From positions 620,001 through 684,000 of the forward strand of contig OZ244833.1 of assembly GCA_965220535.1 (NCBI GenBank): 64,000 nt of DNA. Reading direction: 5' to 3'. Positions 35,501 to 38,445 of the stretch are shown here, one piece after another. Position numbers and translations under genes: made by a program. The stretch's first letter is position 1, and each line of letters begins with the position of its first letter. The notes beneath the pieces were generated by a model, which saw only the letters and a list, made by a program, of their open reading frames with translations, did no database searches and was not told where the DNA came from. The stretch is from HK1 sp965220535. GTDB lineage: Bacteria; Pseudomonadota; Gammaproteobacteria; HK1.

Positions 35501-37478
35501 GCGAAAATTCCACGGTATCCCGATCGGGACGCGACGCCAGCGTGAGCTTGAAGTCATCGGTACCGCCTTCGTCGATCGTCAACGTCAAGGGGGTCACCAC
35601 CACCCCCGGTTCATCGTTATCCTTGATATCGATCCAAGCGCTGCCTTCGACACTCGCATAATCGCCGCCGGTAGCGGTAAATGTCAGCGATATATTGTTA
35701 TTGACATGATCCACATCATTTGCCGCGCTGATATTGAAGGTCTGCTCTTCATTCCAGTCGGTAGCGGTGAACTCGAGGGTGGTCGGGCTAAGGCTGATGC
35801 CTTGAGGGAGGGATTTGCCGCTCACCCTCACACTCCCGGTCGGCTCCGATGTGAGTTTGACTTTCAATGTCCCGGCAGCGCCCTGCTCGGTTACGAGCGG
35901 ACGGTTCCCGCCGGTGATATCGCCGATTCGTCTGAATCCACCGAGTTTGCTAGCGGCGGGGCTAAAAGCGATGCCGCGGGTATCGTCATCTTGGACCAGC
36001 AACGCGATATCCGAACTAAATTGGGAGTCATTATTCGCCGTCCGAAATTCAATCCTCGCTGTCACTCCCGTTTCCACCTTATCGTCATTCGATGCGTAGA
36101 CCTTGACGTAGTTCCATTGTGCCAATTCATTTGTCGCATAAGTCAAGGTGGTCGATGATGGGTTCTCGGTGCGATCGTTCGGCCCCGAGGCTTTGCCGAT
36201 AAAGACCCGGTCCTTATCTTCGCCTTCGACACTCAAAGTAGGAAGAACCGTCCTTTCAGGGTGGGGATATTTGAACCTGAAAAGAGTGACTCTCCCCTCT
36301 TCGATCGTCAAAGGAGAGACGATATTGAAAGTCGGTTTGAATTGATCTTCGTCCGCTAGCGGCTCGCGAACGATGACGTCGAGTTCGGCTTCGGTCTTGA
36401 AGCCATAGCCCGTATTCGAAGTGTAATTATCGGTGGCCGCCGGGGGCGATGTTCTGATAGTGACCTTTCTTCTCTCATCGGTATCGTTGCTATCGACGGC
36501 AGCGCTCAACTTGAGCGGAAATCGATTTCGATAGGTCAGCGATTCGATGGCAGTGTGGCTTCTATCGGCAGTCAGGCCCTCGCCCGCCGAAATACCGAGA
36601 TTCACCCTACCTGCAGGGTACCCTGAAATCTCGAAATATACGGTCCTTTCCTTGCCCTCCTCGATAACCATCGGGTTGTTCGAATCGAATCTTTCCCCGC
36701 CCGATGACGCCGAGTGAAATCTCAAATGACTGTCCTTGTCGAGTTGTCGTATCCATAAACGAACAGTGTCGGGACCATGGCCCCCTTCCCACTCAGCCCC
36801 GAGGACCCCGGCTATCGGAACGAGAATCGCATTGTCCAAATGATCTTGATCGTTCGAGATTCTGATCGTGATCGTCTGGTAGTCGTCCCAATATTCGGCC
36901 TCGCCGGCTATATGACGGAAAGAGAGCTGACTGAAATTATTGACGCCGCTGACCGTCCATCCCGACGAGCCGCCGGAAATCTTGATCCTTCCCCGATCAC
37001 GGGTGGACTTGGGGGGCTGATCGACCTTTATTTTCAGTTTGACTTCCCCTCCTTCATCCACTGTCAATGTCGGAGGGTAGCTGGAACTACCGAAATTCTC
37101 GGGCGCTTGGGGGTTGACCTGTATCGGGTTGCCATCGACATCGGCGATGATGATCTTCACCTTCTCGGTATCCGCTCCCGCTTCGGTGGCATGAAGCTGT
37201 GTCGCCGATGATCCGACGAGGAGCGAAACGACCACGATGACGACGAATTCGAAGGATGGATGCGCACAAGGTCGTGCACGAAAAGGACGAAGGGCGCCAC
37301 CTTCGCCGACTTTTGCCGGTTTCGTCGAAGGCTCGAGGGTGATGATGGATAGGAGGTGGAATAAGCGCTTGTCGGAAGAACGAGGACGACCGAAGCGAGC
37401 GGGGGAAAATAAAAGAATACGAGTCCCGTCAGATCGGACGAATGAGACAATCTCGAAAACAGTTCGCAAAAAAGTCAT
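11523..37478 (-). CDS. Giant secreted Calx-beta-like repeat protein, N-terminal part
   Basis: The product is probably a surface adhesin or matrix protein. I chose the ATG at 37,478 because GAGGAAGAGGAAA directly precedes it; the frame stays open to a GTG at 37,748. The first 75 residues are basic, then a hydrophobic segment (about residues 76-90, VVIVVVSLLVG) ends in an Ala-x-Ala-like site near residue 97 (QLHA), which I read as a signal peptide with a long pre-extension. After that come about 48 diverged modules of 105-120 residues. Each has an EGG/EGE strand start, a PxxxVxVxL strand, a GNQxxLxFxxxNW core, an AAxDDDxxDD acidic loop, GGxY, and an ending VxVxDND. This fits the Calx-beta fold, and the acidic loops suggest calcium binding. 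From about 19,900 downward the modules are near-identical. The frame ends in a stop at 11,523 because one T is missing near 11,558; the homologous sequence continues in the next frame. Confidence 0.88.
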   Translation of the reverse strand: MTFLRTVFEIVSFVRSDGTRILLFSPARFGRPRSSDKRLFHLLSIITLEPSTKPAKVGEGGALRPFRARPCAHPSFEFVVIVVVSLLVGSSATQLHATEAGADTEKVKIIIADVDGNPIQVNPQAPENFGSSSYPPTLTVDEGGEVKLKIKVDQPPKSTRDRGRIKISGGSSGWTVSGVNNFSQLSFRHIAGEAEYWDDYQTITIRISNDQDHLDNAILVPIAGVLGAEWEGGHGPDTVRLWIRQLDKDSHLRFHSASSGGERFDSNNPMVIEEGKERTVYFEISGYPAGRVNLGISAGEGLTADRSHTAIESLTYRNRFPLKLSAAVDSNDTDERRKVTIRTSPPAATDNYTSNTGYGFKTEAELDVIVREPLADEDQFKPTFNIVSPLTIEEGRVTLFRFKYPHPERTVLPTLSVEGEDKDRVFIGKASGPNDRTENPSSTTLTYATNELAQWNYVKVYASNDDKVETGVTARIEFRTANNDSQFSSDIALLVQDDDTRGIAFSPAASKLGGFRRIGDITGGNRPLVTEQGAAGTLKVKLTSEPTGSVRVSGKSLPQGISLSPTTLEFTATDWNEEQTFNISAANDVDHVNNNISLTFTATGGDYASVEGSAWIDIKDNDEPGVVVTPLTLTIDEGGTDDFKLTLASRPDRDTVEFSLTQSSYLLIDADPRKGGIQNTLIFDADNWNRGQTVKLSAVDDDVALDRTVDITLQTTIGSGYLDLRGSRISKSVRVTIKDNEPFGFVIDGDKTSSLTEGDSLIYKIRLTKRPDVADSSVVVTHQKFGDRFASVSMTPERLVFTQSNWNSAKILTITAAEDDDSLDEDGRFVISADDSGYDEGGYDSASATLFLKVADNDRAHLVFGPLFPRIQEGDVGRVRLRLGSAPTSDVQVAVYPVDDSLSLVNPSRVHDGRSERVLTFTSQNWESSQSVYLSAKQDDDGSDTDSEVIGYVVDKSTYNVPDNRRKNIVIHDDDTLAFVLDSKSLDIDEGGAGATVNIKLSAKPTFSDSGGDTVNVNLHHPDPDLISTKSLLRFTASNWNENQGITIVANDDIDFYDEDITINLTANGGDYDNIVGTLKVAVDDDEYPSIVIDRQTLSLREGAASSFNIRLSHRPSDDVVLNLEQPGLAWITLDGDSERLGAQSTVTFTMSNWNENRKIGIIATSDDDANDESSILRFTAQGGSYDGVSARLSVSVSDPDINEIELVFAPDNHVYTEGESYTLGIRLKSRPTGSVVVSASADDDTLVFNPSSLTFTRENWKRVQNIALSISEDDDTAQSTPTITFTAVGGGYDGVPKTIQASVRDNDAKQVIVAPRSISIREGSSAIVRVRLSHPPDSPVQVAFFLDDSSRQYLRKTLHFVPDRDMEFTPDNWNVEQTRRLEVTDDDNAVNETINIRIDTRENTFSSDQAKVLIVDEDTQGLVISPAGPITLDEGETASVNIGFLAQPITDKLVRVVPPASESHLSLTPSNLTPARLTFTPSNWSTSRKIEFSASLDLNSTSERYTIPVRVYEKATDTLDSRFGTPSIKINVRDRDTSESRPGIVMLDSLRITENINTSVSVKLASRPSGAVSVRISPSESGASFLRVGPILNVPHKINLTKLFHTLHFDEDNWNRAQSFLLGSMRDYDAVDRKAELIAVASGSGYDVTHRMTINERDPDLAELVVDPVSVSIREGGAPAKLRLRLGTIPVNGNVNVDIVASAGSGLTLDRSSMVFTRNNWNTPQIVNVSAQEDSDDAHGQFVVAFRSSGADYDGLNESVVVDISDNDRPQLQLEYTNDGFFNGISLPEGGTGTLKVKLQGRPSSNVAVDLRVIMELSNDPDKPKRYRVNPTGIDMDRNRLTFTQSNWDTWQSVVFSSPQDSDYWVEAGKVQMIYGSRRDTRYLKIVVIEDEAAEPVIAGFPKTIDEGESLTFTVKLDEQPHYPNPGNRFWRDGVNYYEVEFLSSNPAALEGADPEGFFREDPIFNNWVFLFGSRNWNIPQTVTIVAPEDDNAVSEEVRIYAKAITQVDNRYYKYPTFNKLLPTIKVIDNDAPRLITDRDGAQGYLIIDEGGSNRFKIKLSAAPLEAVRVDLTLPEDGELSAEPESVTFSPSNWNEWQEITLSNTPDSDSYTEYRDVKLLATGGKYSGVETRVELELPDKDTEMIDIDPEDMALVEEGSTASFRVRLKTRVFSSRHSVRVTMTIPADSDLTLDSDPSTPGNQNELVFTNKNWDRWQTVSLNAATDIDAVNDIVTISLVADGADYVDVRKSLKVTISDAEQSPEIVLTKTSLKIDEGASVSFDVNLGTKPTGVVTMTVPSPSNSDITIDSDDSVIGHQSTLEFTPANWYIPRRIVVYAAPDDDLVGESEIIEVAAAGGNYDDLDFELAITIVDDDRASLIFSPALLSVTEGSSTNLMVKLSHRPVGDVTADLSVIENSHIRIDDSQHRFDATNWDRWWRTSIRYTVDEHSENQEGSIRLGTTGGYYDGLTSDIDVLVSDSEKADALIFSRGFSEINEGESIDFTIKLASEPRNGAEVKVALKERSGSGNPTEPESLTITPAAPIFTALNWNEPQTIRLSAVPDDDAKDKDLQFLFEASAIDKSNYNYNGTQGSRQYFSITIKDVDTKGLIFNPKRLVIYEGENESVDVSLATKPEGNVRLEFHYTGVHGFDKYIIAPLNSNKKPVTVIYLNYSPENWNQPQTVFYHNRDDSDLKWHGNQNYFTAHIRVSGGGYDIDDIRSTPLRYRGIDNDGLDLSFQDIPYTIDEGESITFKMRLADLQGNPIFGDEEFQDVTITSSHPSLLSVDNGRVSTDVHTWVDITLTAHEDDLFLSREVTLLFELDANWLIDTVHKVQIIDNDHSRLVIGDAPVMVNEGGTSNFTIKLGNRPFGYVDVRMDKIGSVDVSFDTDLLRTGNQNTLRFSETNWNVARTVQVRAASDLDAVDDTAVIRAVARGEFPRDGYDNQIADVNVKIVDDETAAIVFSPRRTQVQEGSDASLSVSLATEPTDNVTLHFTQPTNFEVRVDTTPTVEAIGNSLVFSSDNWNQPQTIGISASDDDDAVNDHALIPVRASGGDYESITSDHPVQVTDDDSNSLLFIDFPESISESASPRRFSIRLFKEPTSDVVVSLAYADATGSATLGVSKSEISERCRILPGSSKVACFVFTTANYNTAQEAVLTPVDNDEMSGDVNIGLNFTSDGGGFDEDTTKRTVKVLDDDEAGVEFEGTPVVVNEGDSKTIKVRLATKPYLEERVSVTFQQPENTDLRVGSGGSAVVLEFTRDNWNTWQNLNLSAAADDDIFSENTTVPWAASGGEYGDSDEDIAAITGSVAVRISEGSPSPGRSLVFEGVPVSLDENSSKNFKVKLATRPDQDVRVTLTQPTNSDIKADTDPTASGHQVVLDFGTTDWNTPKSITVNAAADYDAENDSGTIGFSAQGGEYDGVTAEVKVSVLDDDKSPALVFEDTPVTLTEGGTGTFKVALATRPSANITLTFSRAPPTNSDIALDTDTDADENQRTLSFTQANWHIARSVSVSAAEDDDAWNDSQIFNINASGGDYQGISGQVSTTALDNDSPALVLDPTLLTFREGSSADFKVKLRTRPISNVNVTLTQPDNTDITADTDSSRSGNQISLTFSPSDWNKEKTIVVSAVEDSGPGNEVASIPLVASGGGYGNVKGSVEIRVSDESYSVVKFDPPSAEFPESTSFVHQVHLSTQPSGNVTLTLYSDNSDVTIDTDSTKDDNQNTLAFTVANYNVKQRVTLYAADDVDKVDDHAKLTVAGTGGGYERVVINSLENIHPSANHVRVRVKDDDSDILEYRKFPHSLNEGKSATFDVRLTKEPASDTSVSMGYGRGSTQLERLDLGETTSRTFTSDNWDEWQSFTVKSNENDTAWILWQYPPNPRHEHIDLTFNVNNLGQEDKRISLIDNEVVKLQFSPDPTRVLEGGELVLRVKTLVRPPRQGQNSTSIYDRWTADFSLPSGTDLVVDTDRDTAGNQTEMVFNYRGEKIWNKWQSIVIRAKQDDDSLNEKVTLGYDMQASIASDPYNYNNLEHEIKIIDDDNLFLVLEDTPLAVDEEATGYFGIRLGKEPAADVTVSLTQPTNTDVTADTDTKTTGNQTSLTFTTDNWNIPQRIAVTASKDDDAENETATIPLSASGGGYDDKSADAEVSVHDTYNNQALVISKETVNLIEGKTDTFSVRLSVIPIVDLKVAISSSNNPDISLDKYELAFDADNWNQPQNITVTSRHDQDIVKDTETFNLTVSDSDDLYSSITGTVTVEVADDDRPHIVFDPSKPVVPEEDSITVKAKLGVIPSDDVTLTFTVPDGTDLRIDTDTEQSGIQNTLAFTTSNWNVDQEISLRALRDDDHTDDSVNLSVSGSGGGYEGVLADLIKELTYIAVVIRDSDHGLVIENFPKSVNEGQSFSFRYRFSEASRRSLQDTGNSTLTSVPIEVKIDDPDSLVDSGVWIYDYIKVNDTSIGQGEYLSLSPLTRGADGLWEEWKQATIKTVENDEFWFRSKSFSITFGFTAFKDAVGTRTLKIIDNETADVIFEPASATVVEGESSAVKVKMSVSPARTKRVSGGVTESIDYDWTIGLAAPEDSDLSVDKKTLTFTRTGDNQWNQWQTINLSAADDSDGLDDEIVLSVTATARHDLRETGRLADYVLNDKLEVTIDDDEGGILDILTFEDVPVSVNEGASETFKVKLRNQPAESRTLTFRQPDNSDVTVDSDPDTSDNQTVLTFTTLDWDSAREVTVTAAEDGDAVDDTASIPLTLSGGDSDITSSVPVKVDDNDTKGLVFDNFSASIDEGGTATLRVKLATLPASDTGVSIVSSDSDTLSVNKASLSFTVDTWDSWQSLTLTAADDDYAYGPPRQINLVFTPDAAYSEAVTKTVGVTEDDRTGVILSLLPLSVPEGTTRSFKARLATKPTSHGRQSGSTDISLVFSKQSNSDSRFSIGSGNTHTLTFNKDNWNTDQAVSITAGSNTISSHELIDIAYATSGHEYGDSDATPSFSPVTGTARLILVAGEKTPSLIFEGAPLTVDEGGSATFKVRLSTAPGFAGGSSETVTLKFSSNESDVSLDSDSSEANDQDTVAFTVLNWSQAKTITVKAAEDDDDDHESATIAVSVDGSLDQSKWDDVNGSVSVTVRDNDIEKKLIFEGAPVSVAEGGTKKFKVKLSSPPTQAVAVRMIQPTNQDITIDADSSVPGNQISLVFASRAWDTAQEVTVAAAHDDDRIDDSASIQMGAFGGDYTDITGTVEVSVEDDESPLVIVTPEPVNIDEGDSVTLKIKLEDQPSGDVTLTFTQPSNTDVTVDTDKDTSGNQNTLSFTASNWSTEQNITVDAAEDVDSSHETAEIAIGAVGGGYEGVLVKRLSGAMTNAIRVSVSDDDESQLILRNFPSAITEGESASFDIKLAALPDSVNGAQGPTSDVDLNLSHQDKSSANVIVFDKNSINFTRSNWSQWQSVTLSASDDNIGIDQPPVTIVFKADGGGYDVEFTRTVAQRNADTNQFLFDGVPVELEEGDSATIKIKMSTSPLFDNLPWNVSLAQPTNKDIRIDLTALQFNRSNWNTWQELTLTAAEDDDAVGDTASVELRGLLRTVADPGATGAFDAAGLASPPEGSILVESSVSVSVSDDDAALVVPASVAVTEGSEATFDVKLAAQPGAEVTVKLTSPANTDVTIDKTSLAFSTENWNDPQSVKISADHDEDAQTENTSIALAASGGGYADISGSVAVTLNDDDTAALTIAAADPFDVSEGGSSAFTVRLATKPTEAVTVMLAQPSDTDVTVDTDTTTQGNQKTLTFTVAGAGDKWDTPQTVSVSAAEDDDAVDESTSVELTASGGDYGGVTGSQSVSVKDNDEAGLTVVAADPLPVVEGGSNTFTVSLATQPSAPVTVTLSQPSDTDVRVDTDPVASGNQTTLSFTTENWNEARTVSVSAAEDDDTVDERTDFKLTATGGDYEGKEETVRIAVADNDRYLVVKPDSLTVAEGGSGNFTVALSSAPSAEVTVTLRQGDTSSSDVTFDTDTTTDGTQSTLTFTTSNWNEARTVTVSAAEDADALADRATIELNASGGDYAGKSESVSVSVSENDTAGLTVSPTDLTVSEGGSETFKVSLATQPSASVTVTLAQPSDTDVRVDTDPVASGNQVTLSFTTENWNEARTVSVSAAEDDDTVDESMDFKLTATGGDYEGKEETVRIAVADNDRYLVVKPDSLTVAEGGSGNFTVALSSAPSAEVTVTLRQGDTSSSDVTFDTDPTTDGDQSTLTFTTSNWNEARTVTVSAAEDADALADRETIELSASGGDYAGKSESVSVSVSENDAAGLTVSPTDLTVSEGGSETFKVSLATQPSASVTVTLAQPSDTDVRVDTDPVASGNQVTLSFTTENWNEARTVQVSAAEDDDTVDERTDFKLTATGGDYEGKEETVRIAVADNDRYLVVKPDSLTVAEGGSGNFTVALSSAPSAEVTVTLRRGGTTDSDVTFDTDPTTDGNQSTLTFTVSGEDDKWSTARTVTVSAAEDEDALADRATIELIASGGDYAGKSESVSVTVSENDAAGLTVSPTDLTVSEGGSETFKVSLATQPSASVTVTLAQPSDTDVRVDTDSATSGDQTTLSFTTENWNEARTVSVSAAEDDDTVDESMDFKLTATGGDYEGKEETVRIAVADNDRYLVVKPDSLTVAEGGSGNFTVALSSAPSAEVTVTLRRGGTSSSDVTFDTDPTTDGDQSALTFTTSNWNEARTVTVSAAEDADALADRATIELSASGGDYAGKSERVSVSVSENDAAGLTVSPTDLTVSEGGSETFKVSLATQPSASVTVTLAQPSDTDVRVDTDPVASGNQVTLSFTTENWNEARTVSVSAAEDDDTVDERTDFKLTATGGDYEGKEETVRIAVADNDRYLVVKPDSLTVAEGGSGNFTVALSSAPSAEVTVTLRRGGTSSSDVTFDTDPTTDGDQSALTFTTSNWRTARTVTVSAAEDADALADRATIELSASGGDYAGKSERVSVSVSENDTAGLTVSPTDLTVSEGGSETFKVSLATQPSASVTVTLAQPSDTDVRVDTDSATSGDQTTLSFTTENWNEARTVSVSAAEDDDTVDERTDFKLTATGGDYEGKEETVRIAVADNDRYLVVKPDSLTVAEGGSGNFTVALSSAPSAEVTVTLRRGGTTDSDVTFDTDPTTDGNQSTLTFTTSNWNEARTVTVSAAEDADALADRATIELSASGGDYAGKSESVSVSVSENDAAGLTVSPTDLTVSEGGSETFEVSLATQPSASVTVTLAQPSDTDVRVDTDSVASGNQVTLSFTTENWNEARTVSVSAAEDDDTVDERTDFKLTATGGDYEGKEETVRIAVADNDRYLVVKPDSLTVAEGGSGNFTVALSSAPSAEVTVTLRRGGTSSSDVTFDTDPTTDGNQSTLTFTTSNWKETQTVQVSAAEDADALADRATIELSASGGDYAGKSESVSVSVSENDTAGLTVSPTDLTVSEGGSETFKVSLATQPSASVTVTLAQPSDTDVRVDTDSATSGDQTTLSFTTENWNEARTVSVSAAEDDDTVDESMDFKLTATGGDYEGKEETVRIAVADNDRYLVVKPDSLTVAEGGSGNFTVALSSAPSAEVTVTLRRGGTTDSDVTFDTDPTTDGDQSTLTFTTSNWNEARTVTVSAAEDADALADRATIELSASGGDYAGKSESVSVSVSENDAAGLTVSPTDLTVSEGGSETFEVSLATQPSASVTVTLAQPSDTDVRVDTDPVASGNQVTLSFTTENWNEARTVSVSAAEDDDTVDERTDFKLTATGGDYEGKEETVRIAVADNDRYLVVKPDSLTVAEGGSGNFTVALSSAPSAEVTVTLRRGGTTDSDVTFDTDPTTDGDQSTLTFDSSNWRTARTVTVSAAEDADALADRETIELNASGGDYAGKSERVSVSVSENDTAGLTVSPTDLTVSEGGSETFEVSLATQPSASVTVTLAQPSDTDVRVDTDSATSGDQTTLSFTTENWNEARTVQVSAAEDDDTVDERTDFKLTATGGDYEGKEETVRIAVADNDRYLVVKPDSLTVAEGGSGNFTVALSSAPSAEVTVTLRRGGTTDSDVTFDTDPTTDGDQSTLTFTVSGEDDKWSTARTVTVSAAEDEDALADRATIELIASGGDYAGKSESVSVTVSENDAAGLTVSPTDLTVSEGGSETFEVSLATQPSASVTVTLAQPSDTDVRVDTDSATSGNQTTLSFTTGNWNEARTVSVSAAEDDDTVDENTDFKLTATGGDYEGKEETVRIAVADNDRYLVVKPDSLTVAEGGSGNFTVALSSAPSAEVTVTLRQGDTSSSDVTFDTDPTTDGDQSTLTFTTSNWNEARTVTVSAAEDADALADRATIELNASGGDYAGKSESVSVSVSENDTAGLTVSPTDLTVSEGGSETFKVSLATQPSASVTVTLAQPSDTDVRVDTDSATSGDQTTLSFTTENWNEARTVQVSAAEDDDTVDERTDFKLTATGGDYEGKEETVRIAVADNDRYLVVKPDSLTVAEGGSGNFTVALSSAPSAEVTVTLRRGGTTDSDVTFDTDPTTDGDQSALTFTTSNWNEARTVTVSAAEDADALADRETIELNASGGDYAGKSESVSVSVSENDTAGLTVSPTDLTVSEGGSETFKVSLATQPSASVTVTLAQPSDTDVRVDPTPPHPATKPS

Positions 37479-37738
37479 TTTCCTCTTCCTCTTTTTACCG
37501 ATTCGACTCCATCCCCCAAAGCCCCTGCACCACCACGTCGATGCTTTTTTTCCGCTCGTTTTCAGGCTTTGATTCCTTTTGCCCCCGATAGTCCAAGGGG
37601 CTTGACGTAGCACACAAAAGCTTCTCAATGTGCACAAAGTAACACATGTATCGAAATTTTCAACCCCTATTTGAAAAAAAACAACAAATTCAACACCGAA
37701 AATCGTCCGTTTCGGCGTTTGACCGCCTGGAATCGTCG

Positions 37739-37758
37739 GTGAATTCACGTGAATTCAC
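37739..37758. promoter_or_regulatory. Doubled palindrome upstream of the giant gene
   Basis: The 10-bp palindrome GTGAATTCAC occurs twice head to tail, giving a 20-bp perfect palindrome about 260 bp upstream of the chosen start codon and upstream of the AT-rich tract. It looks like a binding site for a dimeric regulator. No regulator is identified. Confidence 0.35.
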
Positions 37759-38398
37759 GCTGCGCTGACCGGGCCGATGCGCTTTTCCAAGATGAGGAAC
37801 CACTCCTGACCCGCGCTTATGCCGACCGATCATCGAAGCGCTTCGCTCACGAGTTCATGAGGCTGTTCTCGATGCCTGGCTGCCGGGAGTCGCCGAAAAA
37901 ATCGCGCTGCTTGGCTGGATCGACGAGCCTTTTAGGATACTTTTAGGATAACGAGCCGTCTTCGGTGGGCTTCGAGTCGTTCGATTCTCGAAACGATTCG
38001 TCTTTCGAATCCGCGCGCAGCATCGACTTGGTGAATTTGGCCGCCGGGCGCCAAGAATCGGCCGGAGAACTCGCGCTTTATCGAGTCGGATAGGATTTTG
38101 GTATCGAATCGCCGGCGACGGCGCTCATACCGACTCATATCTCGGGGCGATCCCGCCCTTTTCGTCCCCCCCCCCCCTTTCGTACACCGCGGGAGAGGCC
38201 GAGATCGATGCCTTGCCACCGGACCGGGACGCCTTCGAAGACGTGCGCTTGCTCTGCTTGCTTGGATCGACGGGGGGCTGTTATAAAAGGGATAAGGAAC
38301 CACCTCTATCTACCGGCGTATATACCGCTAAAAAGCCTGAAAGCGATCCGCCACCGAATCTCCATCGGGCAGTCGATCGCCATCGCTGTAACGACAAA

Positions 38399-38431
38399 CG
38401 CCCGGGGCGCGAATCACTCGCGCCCCGGGCG
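38399..38431 (-). terminator. Hairpin terminator of the autotransporter gene
   Basis: A perfect 13-bp stem (CGCCCGGGGCGCG and its complement) with a 7-base loop lies 14 bases after the stop codon at 38,446. On the minus strand it is followed by TTTGTCGTT, a weak T tract. The position and GC-rich stem suit an intrinsic terminator. Confidence 0.7.
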
Positions 38432-38445
38432 TTGCCGACATCATA

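Larger units (their letters stand above)
37479..38445. other. 967-bp intergenic region between the two repeat-protein genes
   Basis: I see no convincing gene. The part nearest the giant gene (37,600-37,700) is clearly AT-rich, with runs of A and T, and is the likely promoter region. It also holds a doubled 10-bp palindrome (37,739-37,758), an 11-bp direct repeat CTTTTAGGATA twice (37,929-37,950), a run of 11 C (38,166-38,176) and the terminator of the autotransporter gene (38,399-38,431). A 123-codon minus-strand frame (37,932-38,303) is Arg-rich and lacks a clear ribosome binding site, so I do not call it. Confidence 0.7.

Noticed and set aside
37932..38303. Minus-strand frame of 123 codons between the two repeat-protein genes
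   Set aside because: Arg-rich, spans the poly-C run, has no good ribosome binding site and no recognisable motif.
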